64,000 nucleotides of DNA from positions 124,001 through 188,000 of the forward strand of contig NVWK01000002.1 of the NCBI GenBank assembly GCA_002733605.1, written 5' to 3'. The DNA comes from Robiginitomaculum sp. GTDB taxonomy: Bacteria > Pseudomonadota > Alphaproteobacteria > Caulobacterales > Maricaulaceae. The stretch's first letter is position 1. Each line of letters opens with the position of its first letter. The translations under genes and the position numbers were made by a program. Below, in pieces: positions 46,443-55,451 of this stretch. The notes below the pieces were generated by a model, which did no database searches, was not told the origin of the DNA, and saw nothing but the letters and a program-made list of their open reading frames with translations.

Positions 46443-48233
46443 TCAAACATCATCATAATTAAATGTACATGCAGCTAATTGTGGAGTTGGCTGATATTCG
46501 TTTCTACGCCCGTCCTTTCTATTGCTCTCTGATATAAGAAAGAGGTTTTTTCTTGCCCGAGACGACATCACGTAAAGTAACTTATTTGCATTAATTTCTG
46601 GATCAACATCTGAAAAATGTGGGATAACTCCATCTAATAGTGCATAAGATATTACCGTATCAAACTCTGCCCCTTTGACGCCATGTATCGATGAAACCGT
46701 CACACCTTCTCGGTTTACAAAAACTTTTCTAAAGGTTTCTACATCTCCTATAAAATCTATCCCTTCCCTTTTGATTCGTTCTATACGGGACTCTGAGCTA
46801 TCAAAAAATGACTTATGGTGCTCAATCAGCATAGGAATTGAGTGATAGTCAATATTCAATAATTCAAATAGTTGATCAAATGCTTCCTTTAGGTATTGCA
46901 ATCCATCATTCTCATCAACTTCTAGAGAGTTGCAGTATTTCAACAATTTCTTTTTTGAAACATCAGTGACGTCAGCTATGGTTTCATCTAGTCGCGTTAA
47001 TATCTCGCTAGCCCATCGAGTGCGTCGCACATAATTATGTGGAGATGGATCTGTTAATAGGATTTTCGATAGTTTGTACCAAAAATTATCTATATCTCTA
47101 GCAAAGGGAACTAAGCCTGGACCAGTAAAACTATATTCTGGTAAAAGTGTAACTAAGCTCCTAGTCATACTTGCTAAATGAATCCACCATGGTGCTAAAA
47201 CACAGATTTCGCTAGGCGAAATTCCTAATTCTTCAATATTATACTGTATTAATCGTGCTATCTCAGCTGGTAAATTCTCTTTGGTTGTTGAGCGGTCATA
47301 ACTGATAGCACTGCTATAATCTTTATACTCTCCTACACCTTTAACATTATTTGCAACAACACTGTAGTTCTGAAAGTAAGAAATCAACCTCGTTGACGAT
47401 CGGTAATTTTTTTCTAGCTCCATCTTTTGAATTTCCAGACCAGTCATAACCGCGTATTTTTCTGCTTTAACTGCAAACCCTCCTAACGATGTGTATATGG
47501 CTTGATTAGAATCACCAACAATGAAAGTCTCTACTGCTCCATTGCCTGATTTCAAAATATTTGCGATTATGGCATATTGTATTTCCTTAGTGTCTTGAAA
47601 CTCATCTACCAGTATGCATGAAAATAGGGACGCCAGTAATTTACCAACCGATGAATTTTCATCCAGTAGCTCATAAGCATATTTTAAAATCAATTCAAAA
47701 TCGACTTGCCGATTAGCGTTCAAACCTGACACATAGAGCTCAAGGATGTGATTTATATCACTATGTTTTCTTGCAATGGAACAGTTTAATTTTAACCCCG
47801 TAGAAGTGTAATAATATCCACAATCATAATATGAAATGCCTTTAGAACGGAATGGCATGCATAGTTCAGTAATCATCATTTCAGATTCGTGAGAATTAAT
47901 AACTCGAAATCCGTTACATATGTTTTTGTGGTAAAGGCGATAGGGCTTGAGAATCCATTCAATGCAAAATGAGTGAATTGTACCAATCCAAAGGTTAGTA
48001 GTATCTACCCCTAAAAGCTCAACACGGTCATAAATTTCATCGGCAGCACGGTGTGTATAGGTAATCGCAATGACAAATTTTTTCTTAGATGTAAGTTTAG
48101 ATAATCGCTCTGCAATTTTGTACGTCAATGTACGAGTTTTTCCGCTTCCTGGACACGCTTCTAAAAATACATTTCCTTCAGCTTCTATAGCTTTTCTCTG
48201 TTCTTCGTTGAGTTCATCACTGTCTAGAATCAT
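46443..48233 (-). CDS. UvrD/Rep-like superfamily 1 helicase (GajB-like)
   Basis: A 596-residue helicase with all core motifs: Walker A ACPGSGKT (26-33), motif Ia ITYTHRAADEI, motif II LVDEFQDT, motif III VGDSNQAIYTSLGG, motif IV NYRSS, motif V SSIHGVKGAEFDTV, motif VI LLYVMSSRARKNLF. GajB of Gabija is a shorter protein of this family acting with the GajA nuclease. The ATG at 48233 overlaps the stop of the OLD nuclease gene (ATGA), so the two are made together; a GTG three codons upstream is less likely. It is last in a three-gene operon at the left end of the mobile element. Anti-phage activity is inferred from architecture. Confidence 0.85.
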   Translation of the reverse strand: MILDSDELNEEQRKAIEAEGNVFLEACPGSGKTRTLTYKIAERLSKLTSKKKFVIAITYTHRAADEIYDRVELLGVDTTNLWIGTIHSFCIEWILKPYRLYHKNICNGFRVINSHESEMMITELCMPFRSKGISYYDCGYYYTSTGLKLNCSIARKHSDINHILELYVSGLNANRQVDFELILKYAYELLDENSSVGKLLASLFSCILVDEFQDTKEIQYAIIANILKSGNGAVETFIVGDSNQAIYTSLGGFAVKAEKYAVMTGLEIQKMELEKNYRSSTRLISYFQNYSVVANNVKGVGEYKDYSSAISYDRSTTKENLPAEIARLIQYNIEELGISPSEICVLAPWWIHLASMTRSLVTLLPEYSFTGPGLVPFARDIDNFWYKLSKILLTDPSPHNYVRRTRWASEILTRLDETIADVTDVSKKKLLKYCNSLEVDENDGLQYLKEAFDQLFELLNIDYHSIPMLIEHHKSFFDSSESRIERIKREGIDFIGDVETFRKVFVNREGVTVSSIHGVKGAEFDTVISYALLDGVIPHFSDVDPEINANKLLYVMSSRARKNLFLISESNRKDGRRNEYQPTPQLAACTFNYDDV

Positions 48234-50374
48234 TGTGGGCACAAGAAATTTAAGATTCTGGTTACAATATCATTTGGTAAGTACTTGTGCCATTCAGCAT
48301 GAAAAGCAACTATATCAATTTTTCCCTTTAGAAAAAACTCAAGCCTTTCGCGGAAAAAAGGATCATATGTTTCGTCTAGATTACCGTCTTCGAGTAGCTT
48401 ATCTAAACGGTAAGTAATTATATTGCTCAGCATTTCATTATTAATTGAGCCTAGTGAAAATAAGAGTGCATCGAGTATATACGAAGGAATGCTAGTTAAG
48501 TGATCAACCTTCCCTCCTAACAAAATAGCAAACCAACCTTTACCAACATTGTCAGCCATCGTTAACATCCTCTGACCAGAGATCATAATGTCTGCGGAAG
48601 AAAGTTCTGCAATAGTTTCTGTTCTTGTCGCAGGGGAAATATAAACGTCATCTACAATATCAAGAACATACTTAGTATTTTCCGATTTAATGAAATCAAC
48701 CTCAAAAGTGTGTTCTGCATAGAATGGATGCACCCAAGAGTTTCCTAAACAAAATTCGTCGAGCAAAATTTTTCTTGAAGCTCCACTGCTTTGCGAGGCC
48801 AGAGCTTTTCGTTTTTTCTTTGCCCAATCATCGGCATCATTTTGATCAGGTATAGTATTAAAAAATGCTGCGTCTAAATCTGTAATTATGGCGCATTTTC
48901 TACGAATTCGTTCATCATGAAATAGTAATGCGATATTTTTAAAGCCAGTACTTCTAATATTTACTAGGCTTACCCCCATCTCATCTAAGCTGACGCCAAG
49001 TGTTTGTTGTATCATCACCGGAATCAATATTTCTTCCGCATCCCCTTCAACTAAAATAATACTTTTAGCAAACAGTAAAGTGCTTCGAATAGCGTCGAGG
49101 TATCGTTGTACCCTACCAACGTCTGTTTCAGATAGTCCAGTAGAGGGTTGGTACGCTTCACAATACTTGCCATTACGTCCTAAAATATTTATTGATTTTA
49201 CATTGCTAACTTCAGCAATATGAGTGGAGTGTGTTGAATAAATTATTTGGGTGTCAGAATAATTTAACCGGTCAAACAATGTCTTTTGGATATGTATATG
49301 AATATGCGCCTCAGGTTCTTCAATGAACAAAAAATTCGCAATGGTTTCTTTCTCTTTCTGATACTGAAACTCCAATAACTTTAGGGTGAGGTAGATCAAG
49401 TTAGCACCACCCAAACTTAATTCGTAAATTGCACCCTCATGATCGCTCTCCGACTCGCCAACAAACAGTTTTAACGACTGGAAAAGCTTGTCAGCATCAC
49501 TAGATAAATCTGATTTTATAGAAAGTGAAGCTGGAGAATATGCTTGCCCCGCGGCCTCTTTAATAGTTGATCGTATATCCTTTCTAATGCCTTTGACATC
49601 TGGTAATTCTTCAATTGTGTGGTTCAAACTGTTAACAAGTTCAATAATTGGTTCAAATGCAGCCTGATCGACTTCACCTGATTTATTTTTTAGCAATGTC
49701 AGCAATGGATTGGTTCGGTTATTTTGAAAGTCAGCAACAACATCCCGTAGCGCCTGAACGAAAGTAAAAGAAATTTCTTTTGATACCGATAAGATTTTGG
49801 GTAATTCTCCGCCAATCGATGAAGGCACAAGTTCTTTAGGAAAAACAACCGCATCAAAATCGCCAACTAATGATTTATAGTATTCATCATCGGTAAAATC
49901 GGCAGAACTCTTACCCGTGAAAATAGTCTCATAGTCATCTATGGATATCAAACTACGCAACTCCGCCAAACCACGAGCATCTCCTGCTTCCAATTTCGAT
50001 AATTTCTCTCTGATGGAAGCTTTAGGACGAAAAATAAGGTTGTATGTAGATCTACCGACTTTATCATCTTCAATATTTCCCACACCGTGTAGAAATAATG
50101 CCTGAATGGCTTCATCTTGAGAGACCTCATTAAATTCAAGACTAATAATGATCCAATGTCCACGCCAATCCCCTAATCCACGATGAAAATCGGCGTCATT
50201 TAAGCGATAAGCTGAACGGACCATATAGTCGTCCAATAATAACCTCATCCCTCTAAATAAGTTAGTTTTACCAGAGCCGTTTTCGCCAATAATTGTATTG
50301 ACCCCTTTGGTGAAAAGTAGTTTCGTAGATGCAAAATTTCGATAGTTTACTATTTGAACTTTAGAAATATACAT
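48230..50374 (-). CDS. OLD-family ATPase/TOPRIM nuclease (GajA-like)
   Basis: A 714-residue protein with an SMC/ABC-type ATPase split around a dimer region, then a TOPRIM nuclease. Walker A is GENGSGKT (30-37), the ABC signature is LSLGGANL (about 323), Walker B is FLFIEEPEAH (about 350), and the H-loop is YSTHSTH. TOPRIM motifs are ILVEGDAEEILIP (Glu, about 440) and ITDLDAAF (Asp-x-Asp, about 498). This is the class 2 OLD arrangement (OLD plus downstream UvrD) of Gabija GajA; the protein is longer than typical GajA. It starts 23 nt after the exonuclease gene and overlaps the helicase gene. Confidence 0.87.
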   Translation of the reverse strand: MYISKVQIVNYRNFASTKLLFTKGVNTIIGENGSGKTNLFRGMRLLLDDYMVRSAYRLNDADFHRGLGDWRGHWIIISLEFNEVSQDEAIQALFLHGVGNIEDDKVGRSTYNLIFRPKASIREKLSKLEAGDARGLAELRSLISIDDYETIFTGKSSADFTDDEYYKSLVGDFDAVVFPKELVPSSIGGELPKILSVSKEISFTFVQALRDVVADFQNNRTNPLLTLLKNKSGEVDQAAFEPIIELVNSLNHTIEELPDVKGIRKDIRSTIKEAAGQAYSPASLSIKSDLSSDADKLFQSLKLFVGESESDHEGAIYELSLGGANLIYLTLKLLEFQYQKEKETIANFLFIEEPEAHIHIHIQKTLFDRLNYSDTQIIYSTHSTHIAEVSNVKSINILGRNGKYCEAYQPSTGLSETDVGRVQRYLDAIRSTLLFAKSIILVEGDAEEILIPVMIQQTLGVSLDEMGVSLVNIRSTGFKNIALLFHDERIRRKCAIITDLDAAFFNTIPDQNDADDWAKKKRKALASQSSGASRKILLDEFCLGNSWVHPFYAEHTFEVDFIKSENTKYVLDIVDDVYISPATRTETIAELSSADIMISGQRMLTMADNVGKGWFAILLGGKVDHLTSIPSYILDALLFSLGSINNEMLSNIITYRLDKLLEDGNLDETYDPFFRERLEFFLKGKIDIVAFHAEWHKYLPNDIVTRILNFLCPQ

Positions 50375-50397
50375 TGGTTTTCTTTCTGGGTCTTACT

Positions 50398-51297
50398 TCA
50401 TGCTCGAATAGAAAATCTATCCAAGGCCGAAATTATGCTACTGGGTAATGTCGAATTATTGCCGAAAATCTCTTCATGTAAAAATTTGAGCTCAATTTCG
50501 TAATCATCCGCTAGCAGATCGATAAACCAAGATTTTGGATTGGATGAACTTCCCTCACTATTCCATCGGTAGCCACGAGCCTTAAGAGCATCTTTTTTCT
50601 CATAAGGCGCACCCGCAGCCCAAATCCTTATGCTATCTTTTCGGGCGGTTCTTAGAAGAGCCGCAAAAGCTCTCTCTTTTGATTTAGGTAATATTGTTGC
50701 TAATAGTTCCAATGTCGCCATACAATCATTGACAGCCCGATGTCCGTCATAAAAATATCCGGCTCCAGCTACTAAATAAGCTAGCTTGCTTCCTTCAAAC
50801 CCTTCTTTATTCCAATTAATTTGTGACATGGAGCAAGCCCATGGTTTGCCCTTAAAGCAATCAGCTATTTTTTCGGCAAAAGGGCGGTCAAAAGCCGCGT
50901 TATGCGCAACAACTAAATCTGCAATTTTCACAAAATTCTCTACGATAGTAAAATCGATAGATTGTCCTTTGGTCATCTCTTCAGTTATTGAAGTGATGGC
51001 AGTTATTTCCGGTGTAATCGCCTGTCTTGTTTCTTGTAACGAATGGTAAGGTTGTCCCACCTCAAATATTACTCCGCCTATGCCATATGTGAATGGCACC
51101 AAAGCGATTTCAATCACTTCATCAACAGCATAATTAAGACCTGTGGTTTCCAAGTCCAGCACCAGCCCATGACGAACATCTGCTTGCTCAGTATTTTTTT
51201 GAAATAATGTCCGAGGGTGAATTTTTCGTAAAATTCTATACTCATCACTTTGTTCAAGTATCCTTGCATATTGTTCTAGATCAGTTTTACTAGGCAT
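50398..51297 (-). CDS. DnaQ-like DEDDh 3'-5' exonuclease
   Basis: About 299 residues. The exonuclease domain shows the DEDDh residues: LVLDLETTGLN (Asp and Glu, motif I), HNAAFDRPF (motif II) and HRAVNDCMATLELL (motif III, His and Asp). The remaining ~90 C-terminal residues include AAGAPYEKKDALKARGYRWN, a motif also found attached to other DnaQ-type exonucleases. No clear ribosome site marks the start; ATG 51297 is taken, with upstream in-frame ATGs at 51327 and 51354 possible. It is first in the operon and 23 nt from the OLD nuclease gene, so it is probably a working part of that system. Confidence 0.8.
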   Translation of the reverse strand: MPSKTDLEQYARILEQSDEYRILRKIHPRTLFQKNTEQADVRHGLVLDLETTGLNYAVDEVIEIALVPFTYGIGGVIFEVGQPYHSLQETRQAITPEITAITSITEEMTKGQSIDFTIVENFVKIADLVVAHNAAFDRPFAEKIADCFKGKPWACSMSQINWNKEGFEGSKLAYLVAGAGYFYDGHRAVNDCMATLELLATILPKSKERAFAALLRTARKDSIRIWAAGAPYEKKDALKARGYRWNSEGSSSNPKSWFIDLLADDYEIELKFLHEEIFGNNSTLPSSIISALDRFSIRA

Positions 51298-51372
51298 ATG
51301 GCAATATAACTTAAATAATGGCTGCATCGCAAATACAATTTTAAAGTTTATCATTAGGAAGTATTGATGCAA

Positions 51373-51706
51373 GAAGGCAACTCTCCGAATGAACCATTAG
51401 AGTGAAAGAAAACACGACCATGCTACAGTAACCAATAAAAATAGCCGCCTTGCAACCTTGCCCACTGGCGAAGTCGGGGTGTGCTAACGGAGGTAAAAAT
51501 CGATAGGGTTGGTGCGGGCGCACAAGCAAAGCGCGGAGCCACGGCCTAGCCTATTTTTATCGAAGTACGCTGAGGGGGAAGCTTCCTAAGAGTTTTACTG
51601 TTAAATTATTACAAGTAATGTATGCAATTGTATTTCACCAAATAACAAGAGAATTAATATTAAACATGCAATCATAATTTTACCAACTGGGGCCCTCATC
51701 AAAGGA
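51373..51706. other. Non-coding interval with an unexplained GC-rich block
   Basis: This divergent region should hold the promoters of the exonuclease operon and the ROK-like gene. About 51430-51590 is distinctly richer in G and C than the surrounding AT-rich DNA and has no good ORF or ribosome site. It contains GTGCGGGCGCAC (a near-palindrome) and AAAATCGATAGG followed later by CCTATTTTTATCGA. A structured RNA, a replication or transfer site, or a remnant of another element are all possible. Confidence 0.45.
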
Positions 51707-51730
51707 TTGATTATTCCTTTAGATAAGCTC

Positions 51731-52723
51731 ATGAGTTTAAAAAATAGAGTGTATTTTGATTTAGAGGGCGAACAACAGTTTAGAATAAATCGTAAACATG
51801 GAAGGTTTGGCCGAGATATATCTAACTATGAAATTAGTGAAATCTTAAAGTACGTGTCCAACCAAAATATTGCCTTGTGTTCTATAAAAATAATATGTGT
51901 AATCACGCCGAAAACAACAGAAGGAATTCAAGGTAATACATCTGTACTTAAAAACATTCACTTGGAGGACGCAAGGATACTCAATAATATTGAAATACTA
52001 TTATGTTCTCATTCTCAATCTTTTATAATTGGAGAACATCTGTTAAGAACTGACTTAGCAGGGCCAAGCAAGAGTAAATCAATAAATCAAAATTCAGCTG
52101 CCCATTTATATTTTGATAAAGTTATTTCTGGCGCAGCAGTTAAATCAGGCACAGTATTTGAAAATAAAATTGATCAAAATACTGGGCATATTTCAATTTT
52201 CAAACATATTGCTGATGCGCAATATGAAACAACATGTAAAATAAAAAATCACGGAGATTGTTTAAATAGCCTAGCATCCATATCTGCCATAGAACAAAAA
52301 TGGGAGCATGTGCAATTAATCAAAAGCAACCTTGCTAGAACTAGAATGCCTGGTTTAATAATAGATCATCAAACACTGCATTATATTGAAAAAAAGCAAA
52401 AGATTCTTGGTTTTTATATTGGTCAAGCTCTTGCAGCCATTGCATTAAAATACCAGCCGTCTCATATTTATATAGAAGGTGCATACTCTGGAAATCGCGC
52501 TCTTAGTCCATGGATAAAAGGATTTTATATTGCTGCACTAAAAACAATGACATTAGACAATACTAATGAGATGTTTTTCCGTCAAATAAGGGTAAATGAT
52601 TATATTTCTACAGATAACTTTCCTATTAGATCTAGTACAATTAAGTATCAGCTGAACGGTGCAAAGTTATTATTACTAGATAGTCTCGCTAAAAGGAATG
52701 ACAAACATAACTCATTTGTGTAA
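51731..52723 (+). CDS. Degenerate ROK-family (fructokinase-like) protein
   Basis: 330 residues (338 if TTG 51707 is used). The C-terminal two-thirds align by eye with ROK sugar kinases: TGHISIFKH, the zinc-site segment TCKIKNHGDCLNSLASISAIEQKW, and GQALAAIALKYQPSHIYIEGAYS. The NDANAAALGE segment with the catalytic aspartate appears as SHSQSFIIGEHL, and the N-terminal GGT phosphate loop is not visible. It is therefore probably not an active kinase. The gene is AT-rich and sits in the mobile element beside a hypothetical gene 12 nt downstream. A role in DNA or sugar sensing cannot be judged. Confidence 0.55.
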   Translation: MSLKNRVYFDLEGEQQFRINRKHGRFGRDISNYEISEILKYVSNQNIALCSIKIICVITPKTTEGIQGNTSVLKNIHLEDARILNNIEILLCSHSQSFIIGEHLLRTDLAGPSKSKSINQNSAAHLYFDKVISGAAVKSGTVFENKIDQNTGHISIFKHIADAQYETTCKIKNHGDCLNSLASISAIEQKWEHVQLIKSNLARTRMPGLIIDHQTLHYIEKKQKILGFYIGQALAAIALKYQPSHIYIEGAYSGNRALSPWIKGFYIAALKTMTLDNTNEMFFRQIRVNDYISTDNFPIRSSTIKYQLNGAKLLLLDSLAKRNDKHNSFV

Positions 52724-52735
52724 CAACCTCTAATC

Positions 52736-53485
52736 ATGCCAGACAAAAAGAGAAATAGTGTTAAAAAGGTATTGGGTAAGCGCTCCAAAAATGATACTGT
52801 ATACCATATTGGCAAAGAAGAATATGAAGCTTTAATATATAACCCTGAAAAACATTTATTGAAAGAACCAAGCCAGCCTAGCGATAAAAAGCAACCGGAT
52901 AAAAGGCGCCCTTCGAAAGACTTCGAAGCACTTACTGGCAACTACGTTACACCAAAATTTATTAAACAAAATTATTTTGATAAAATACCAGATCGAATTC
53001 AACTGAAAAAGAAGTTGCTTAATGATTTCGCCGATCAAGGCCTTAAAGGCGATAAACTAAATATAAGTGCAGAAATTGCGATTCAATCTCATATTGAATG
53101 GATTTGCACACAAGCGTGGCAACATATACCAAAATACAGCGACTTAAAGTCAGAAATAAAGTCAGAAATAAAGTCAGCGGAAGAACCTAATAACACAAAA
53201 TGGGATGCCAACACTCATTACGAACAATACTGGAAACCTTGGGTGAAGTTAGGGCTGCTTTATCGTGATCAAATGCGCCATTACGATAGTGGCTTAGTCA
53301 ACAGTATTCACACTTGGTGTAATAGACACGGCCATTCGCAAGACAACTACTTACCCCCGAAAAAATCTGACCGAGTTGACTTATTAGCTGATAAATTAGA
53401 TGTATTAGTTGGTGAGGAAGCATTGGCTGTACGCAGCAGTTTAAGTAGTCGAAAAGCACGTTCTAAAACTCATTTCAAAAAATAA
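52736..53485 (+). CDS. Hypothetical protein, highly charged
   Basis: 249 residues with no family I recognise. The first ~65 residues are Lys-rich and probably disordered; the middle (about 85-220) looks folded and contains several tryptophans (HIEWICTQAWQHIPKYSD, WKPWVKLGLLYRDQMRHYD). An internal 12-bp tandem repeat encodes a KSEI(K) run near residue 140. It follows the ROK-like gene by 12 nt and is likely cotranscribed with it. Confidence 0.6.
   Translation: MPDKKRNSVKKVLGKRSKNDTVYHIGKEEYEALIYNPEKHLLKEPSQPSDKKQPDKRRPSKDFEALTGNYVTPKFIKQNYFDKIPDRIQLKKKLLNDFADQGLKGDKLNISAEIAIQSHIEWICTQAWQHIPKYSDLKSEIKSEIKSAEEPNNTKWDANTHYEQYWKPWVKLGLLYRDQMRHYDSGLVNSIHTWCNRHGHSQDNYLPPKKSDRVDLLADKLDVLVGEEALAVRSSLSSRKARSKTHFKK
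53146..53177 (+). repeat. 12-bp tandem repeat within a coding region
   Basis: AAAGTCAGAAAT occurs twice in tandem (53146-53157, 53158-53169), followed by a partial third copy (AAAGTCAG). It encodes a short KSEI repeat and keeps the reading frame. Confidence 0.75.
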
Positions 53486-53635
53486 ACACACAGACAGGTA
53501 CCAAATAACAGTAAGTGCTCTAAATTTATAGTTAGATATGTGACGCTCTTTTCTGTTGACTATGGCATGGCAGTCGTTCATAGAGTATATGAGCTCATTT
53601 CTAGAATTTTTCTGACATTGAGAATGGAGAGAGAT

Positions 53636-53857
53636 ATGAAGAAACGCCCACCTTTTATTTTCAACGATAACAACCACGCATTACTATTGCGGTTCTTACT
53701 CGTCATAGATTTATTTTTAATTTGGCTTGATTTGACATTTCCAAATCAATTTGCATTCCTACCTCTCGGTGGAAATCAAGCAAATCAACTTGTTAGCCTT
53801 ATTATTATGCTTGTTATTATATTTGAGTTAAAAAATATTTTTAAAAATAAATTTTAG
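53636..53857 (+). CDS. Small two-helix membrane protein
   Basis: A 73-residue protein with two hydrophobic segments (about 15-34 and 44-64, LLLRFLLVIDLFLIWLDL and VSLIIMLVIIFELK). A GGAGAGAT sequence sits just before the ATG at 53636, which favours this start over the upstream one. It lies 12 nt before the LuxR-type gene and is probably cotranscribed with it. I do not recognise the family. Confidence 0.6.
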   Translation: MKKRPPFIFNDNNHALLLRFLLVIDLFLIWLDLTFPNQFAFLPLGGNQANQLVSLIIMLVIIFELKNIFKNKF

Positions 53858-53869
53858 CGGTCTGCAATC

Positions 53870-54094
53870 ATGACAACTAACAAATCTGCGCTAAGTCCTC
53901 GCCAACAAGAGGTGTTGAATTTTTTAGCTCTAGGCTATCGAATAGACGAAATCGCATATGAGATGAATATTAAGCCCGAAACGGTCAACTTACACATAGG
54001 CAAACTAAGGTCAAAACTCAATGCGCGAACAAATGCTCAAGCAGTTTCTATTGCCTATGAAACCAACTTGATAGAAACCTCTATGTCAGGCTGA
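53870..54094 (+). CDS. Stand-alone LuxR/GerE-type HTH regulator
   Basis: 74 residues consisting only of the GerE DNA-binding domain: LSPRQQEVLNFLALGYRIDEIA, then the recognition helix ETVNLHIGKLRSKLNARTNAQAV. No receiver or ligand domain is present, so its activity is probably set by amount or by a partner, perhaps the small membrane protein before it. It ends convergent with the relaxase gene (14-nt overlap). Confidence 0.82.
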   Translation: MTTNKSALSPRQQEVLNFLALGYRIDEIAYEMNIKPETVNLHIGKLRSKLNARTNAQAVSIAYETNLIETSMSG

Positions 54095-55451
54095 ATGTTC
54101 GCTCTACTCTTTTACGCACTCTCTCCATGTCCCGCTTGTATTCCGAGCGGGTTTTTTCTTGCCCTAATTTCTTTGAGAACCTTTCAAAGCTTTTTGCTTC
54201 CCGTCTTTCTTGCTTGATTATCAAATCCGAATAACGGTTTAAACGCATAAGTTCTTGCTTCTGGCTTTGAGCTAATAGCTGTTTTTCAGTAGCATATTCC
54301 TGCACTCGCCGCCTATCTTGATGGGCCCACTTCCAACTTAAGAACATTTCATAACCAAGTATGGTTTGAATATTTTTAGCTAATCCTTGCGGTTTTTTCT
54401 TATATCTCTGGCGTAAAGTTTTTGCTTCCTCTGCTCTTTGTTTTTTTAGGAGCAAATCAAGCTCATCATGGTGGCGTATTTTTGCAGATGTAATTTGTCG
54501 TTTAAGCTTCTTACGTCGAGCTTCCCCAAGCCTATCAATACGAGCAGCCATGTTTCGGAGCTTACGGTAAAGCTTTTGCTCACGGGTAAGATCAATACGT
54601 GCTTTCGTTTTTGGTTGTTTCTTAGCAGTCGCTTTAATTATGCGCTGTTGGTCTTTGGCTTCTTCTATTGATGGGTAACTCTCTGGTAAGCCTAAACGCT
54701 GTTTAACCTGTTTAGTTTTTACGCCGTCAATTTGCCGCGCCAAAGAATGTATTTGACTATCTCTATCGACAACAACAAAGGCTCGGCGATTACCTTGGGC
54801 TATGATGTAGCCTTGCTCACTCATAGTGGCGGTAAGCACTTTTGCATCACTATGCTCATGCCATAATTTAGTGATGAGGTTTTTGCGAGCTTCTGCACTA
54901 TCAAGATCACGGTTTTTACCCTGTGATTTACCAAGGTCGTAGCTTTGCTTTCTTGCTTCAATTTTGTCTTTTCCAGTCTTGTAGTAAATTTGCAGATCAA
55001 AGACTTTTGCCAATTCTTTGGTACAAGTCCGTAGATGGTAATAGTCATTACCCATGTGAATGGCTTTTAGTGTTCGCCCATTGATACGGCTCCACACAAC
55101 GTGGCAATGCTTACGTAGCTCTCCATCACTTTCACCAATCTTCTCATGAAAGACTACAGCTCTCGGCTGGCCAAATAGACCAAGCTTGTTTTCAATGTGG
55201 TCAAGGGCATATTGCCATTCCTTATCTGTCCAATCCCGCTGTGATGGATCAGGGCTTATTGAGAGCGAATAAAAGCTTTTCTTACAGTTGGTGTTATCCG
55301 CGATAACTTCCCATTCACGAAAAGCTCCGTATATAGAACCACTGGCTGATTGCCTAAGTTCACTTATAACTACGCGCTCGTTGTCCACGGAGTTAGATAA
55401 GTGCAATGCCAAATCAAGAGCGCCGCTACGCGAACTACCTGACAAAATCAT
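54081..55451 (-). CDS. Relaxase/mobilization nuclease (MobA/VirD2-like)
   Basis: A 456-residue DNA relaxase that would nick oriT and lead the strand into a recipient. The metal-binding histidine motif is GELRKHCHVVWSRING (HxH type, about 110-125), after a SLSISPDP segment. The C-terminal ~200 residues are long charged helices (coiled coil) typical of Mob proteins. The ATG overlaps the stop of the MobC-like gene (ATGA). The nicking tyrosine is not certain; Y41 in SIYGAFREWEV is one possibility. Confidence 0.85.
   Translation of the reverse strand: MILSGSSRSGALDLALHLSNSVDNERVVISELRQSASGSIYGAFREWEVIADNTNCKKSFYSLSISPDPSQRDWTDKEWQYALDHIENKLGLFGQPRAVVFHEKIGESDGELRKHCHVVWSRINGRTLKAIHMGNDYYHLRTCTKELAKVFDLQIYYKTGKDKIEARKQSYDLGKSQGKNRDLDSAEARKNLITKLWHEHSDAKVLTATMSEQGYIIAQGNRRAFVVVDRDSQIHSLARQIDGVKTKQVKQRLGLPESYPSIEEAKDQQRIIKATAKKQPKTKARIDLTREQKLYRKLRNMAARIDRLGEARRKKLKRQITSAKIRHHDELDLLLKKQRAEEAKTLRQRYKKKPQGLAKNIQTILGYEMFLSWKWAHQDRRRVQEYATEKQLLAQSQKQELMRLNRYSDLIIKQERREAKSFERFSKKLGQEKTRSEYKRDMERVRKRVERTFSLT

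Noticed and set aside
50398..51706. Retron-like reading of the exonuclease operon and the GC-rich non-coding block
   Set aside because: No reverse transcriptase gene is present in the window, so the block is not called msr/msd.
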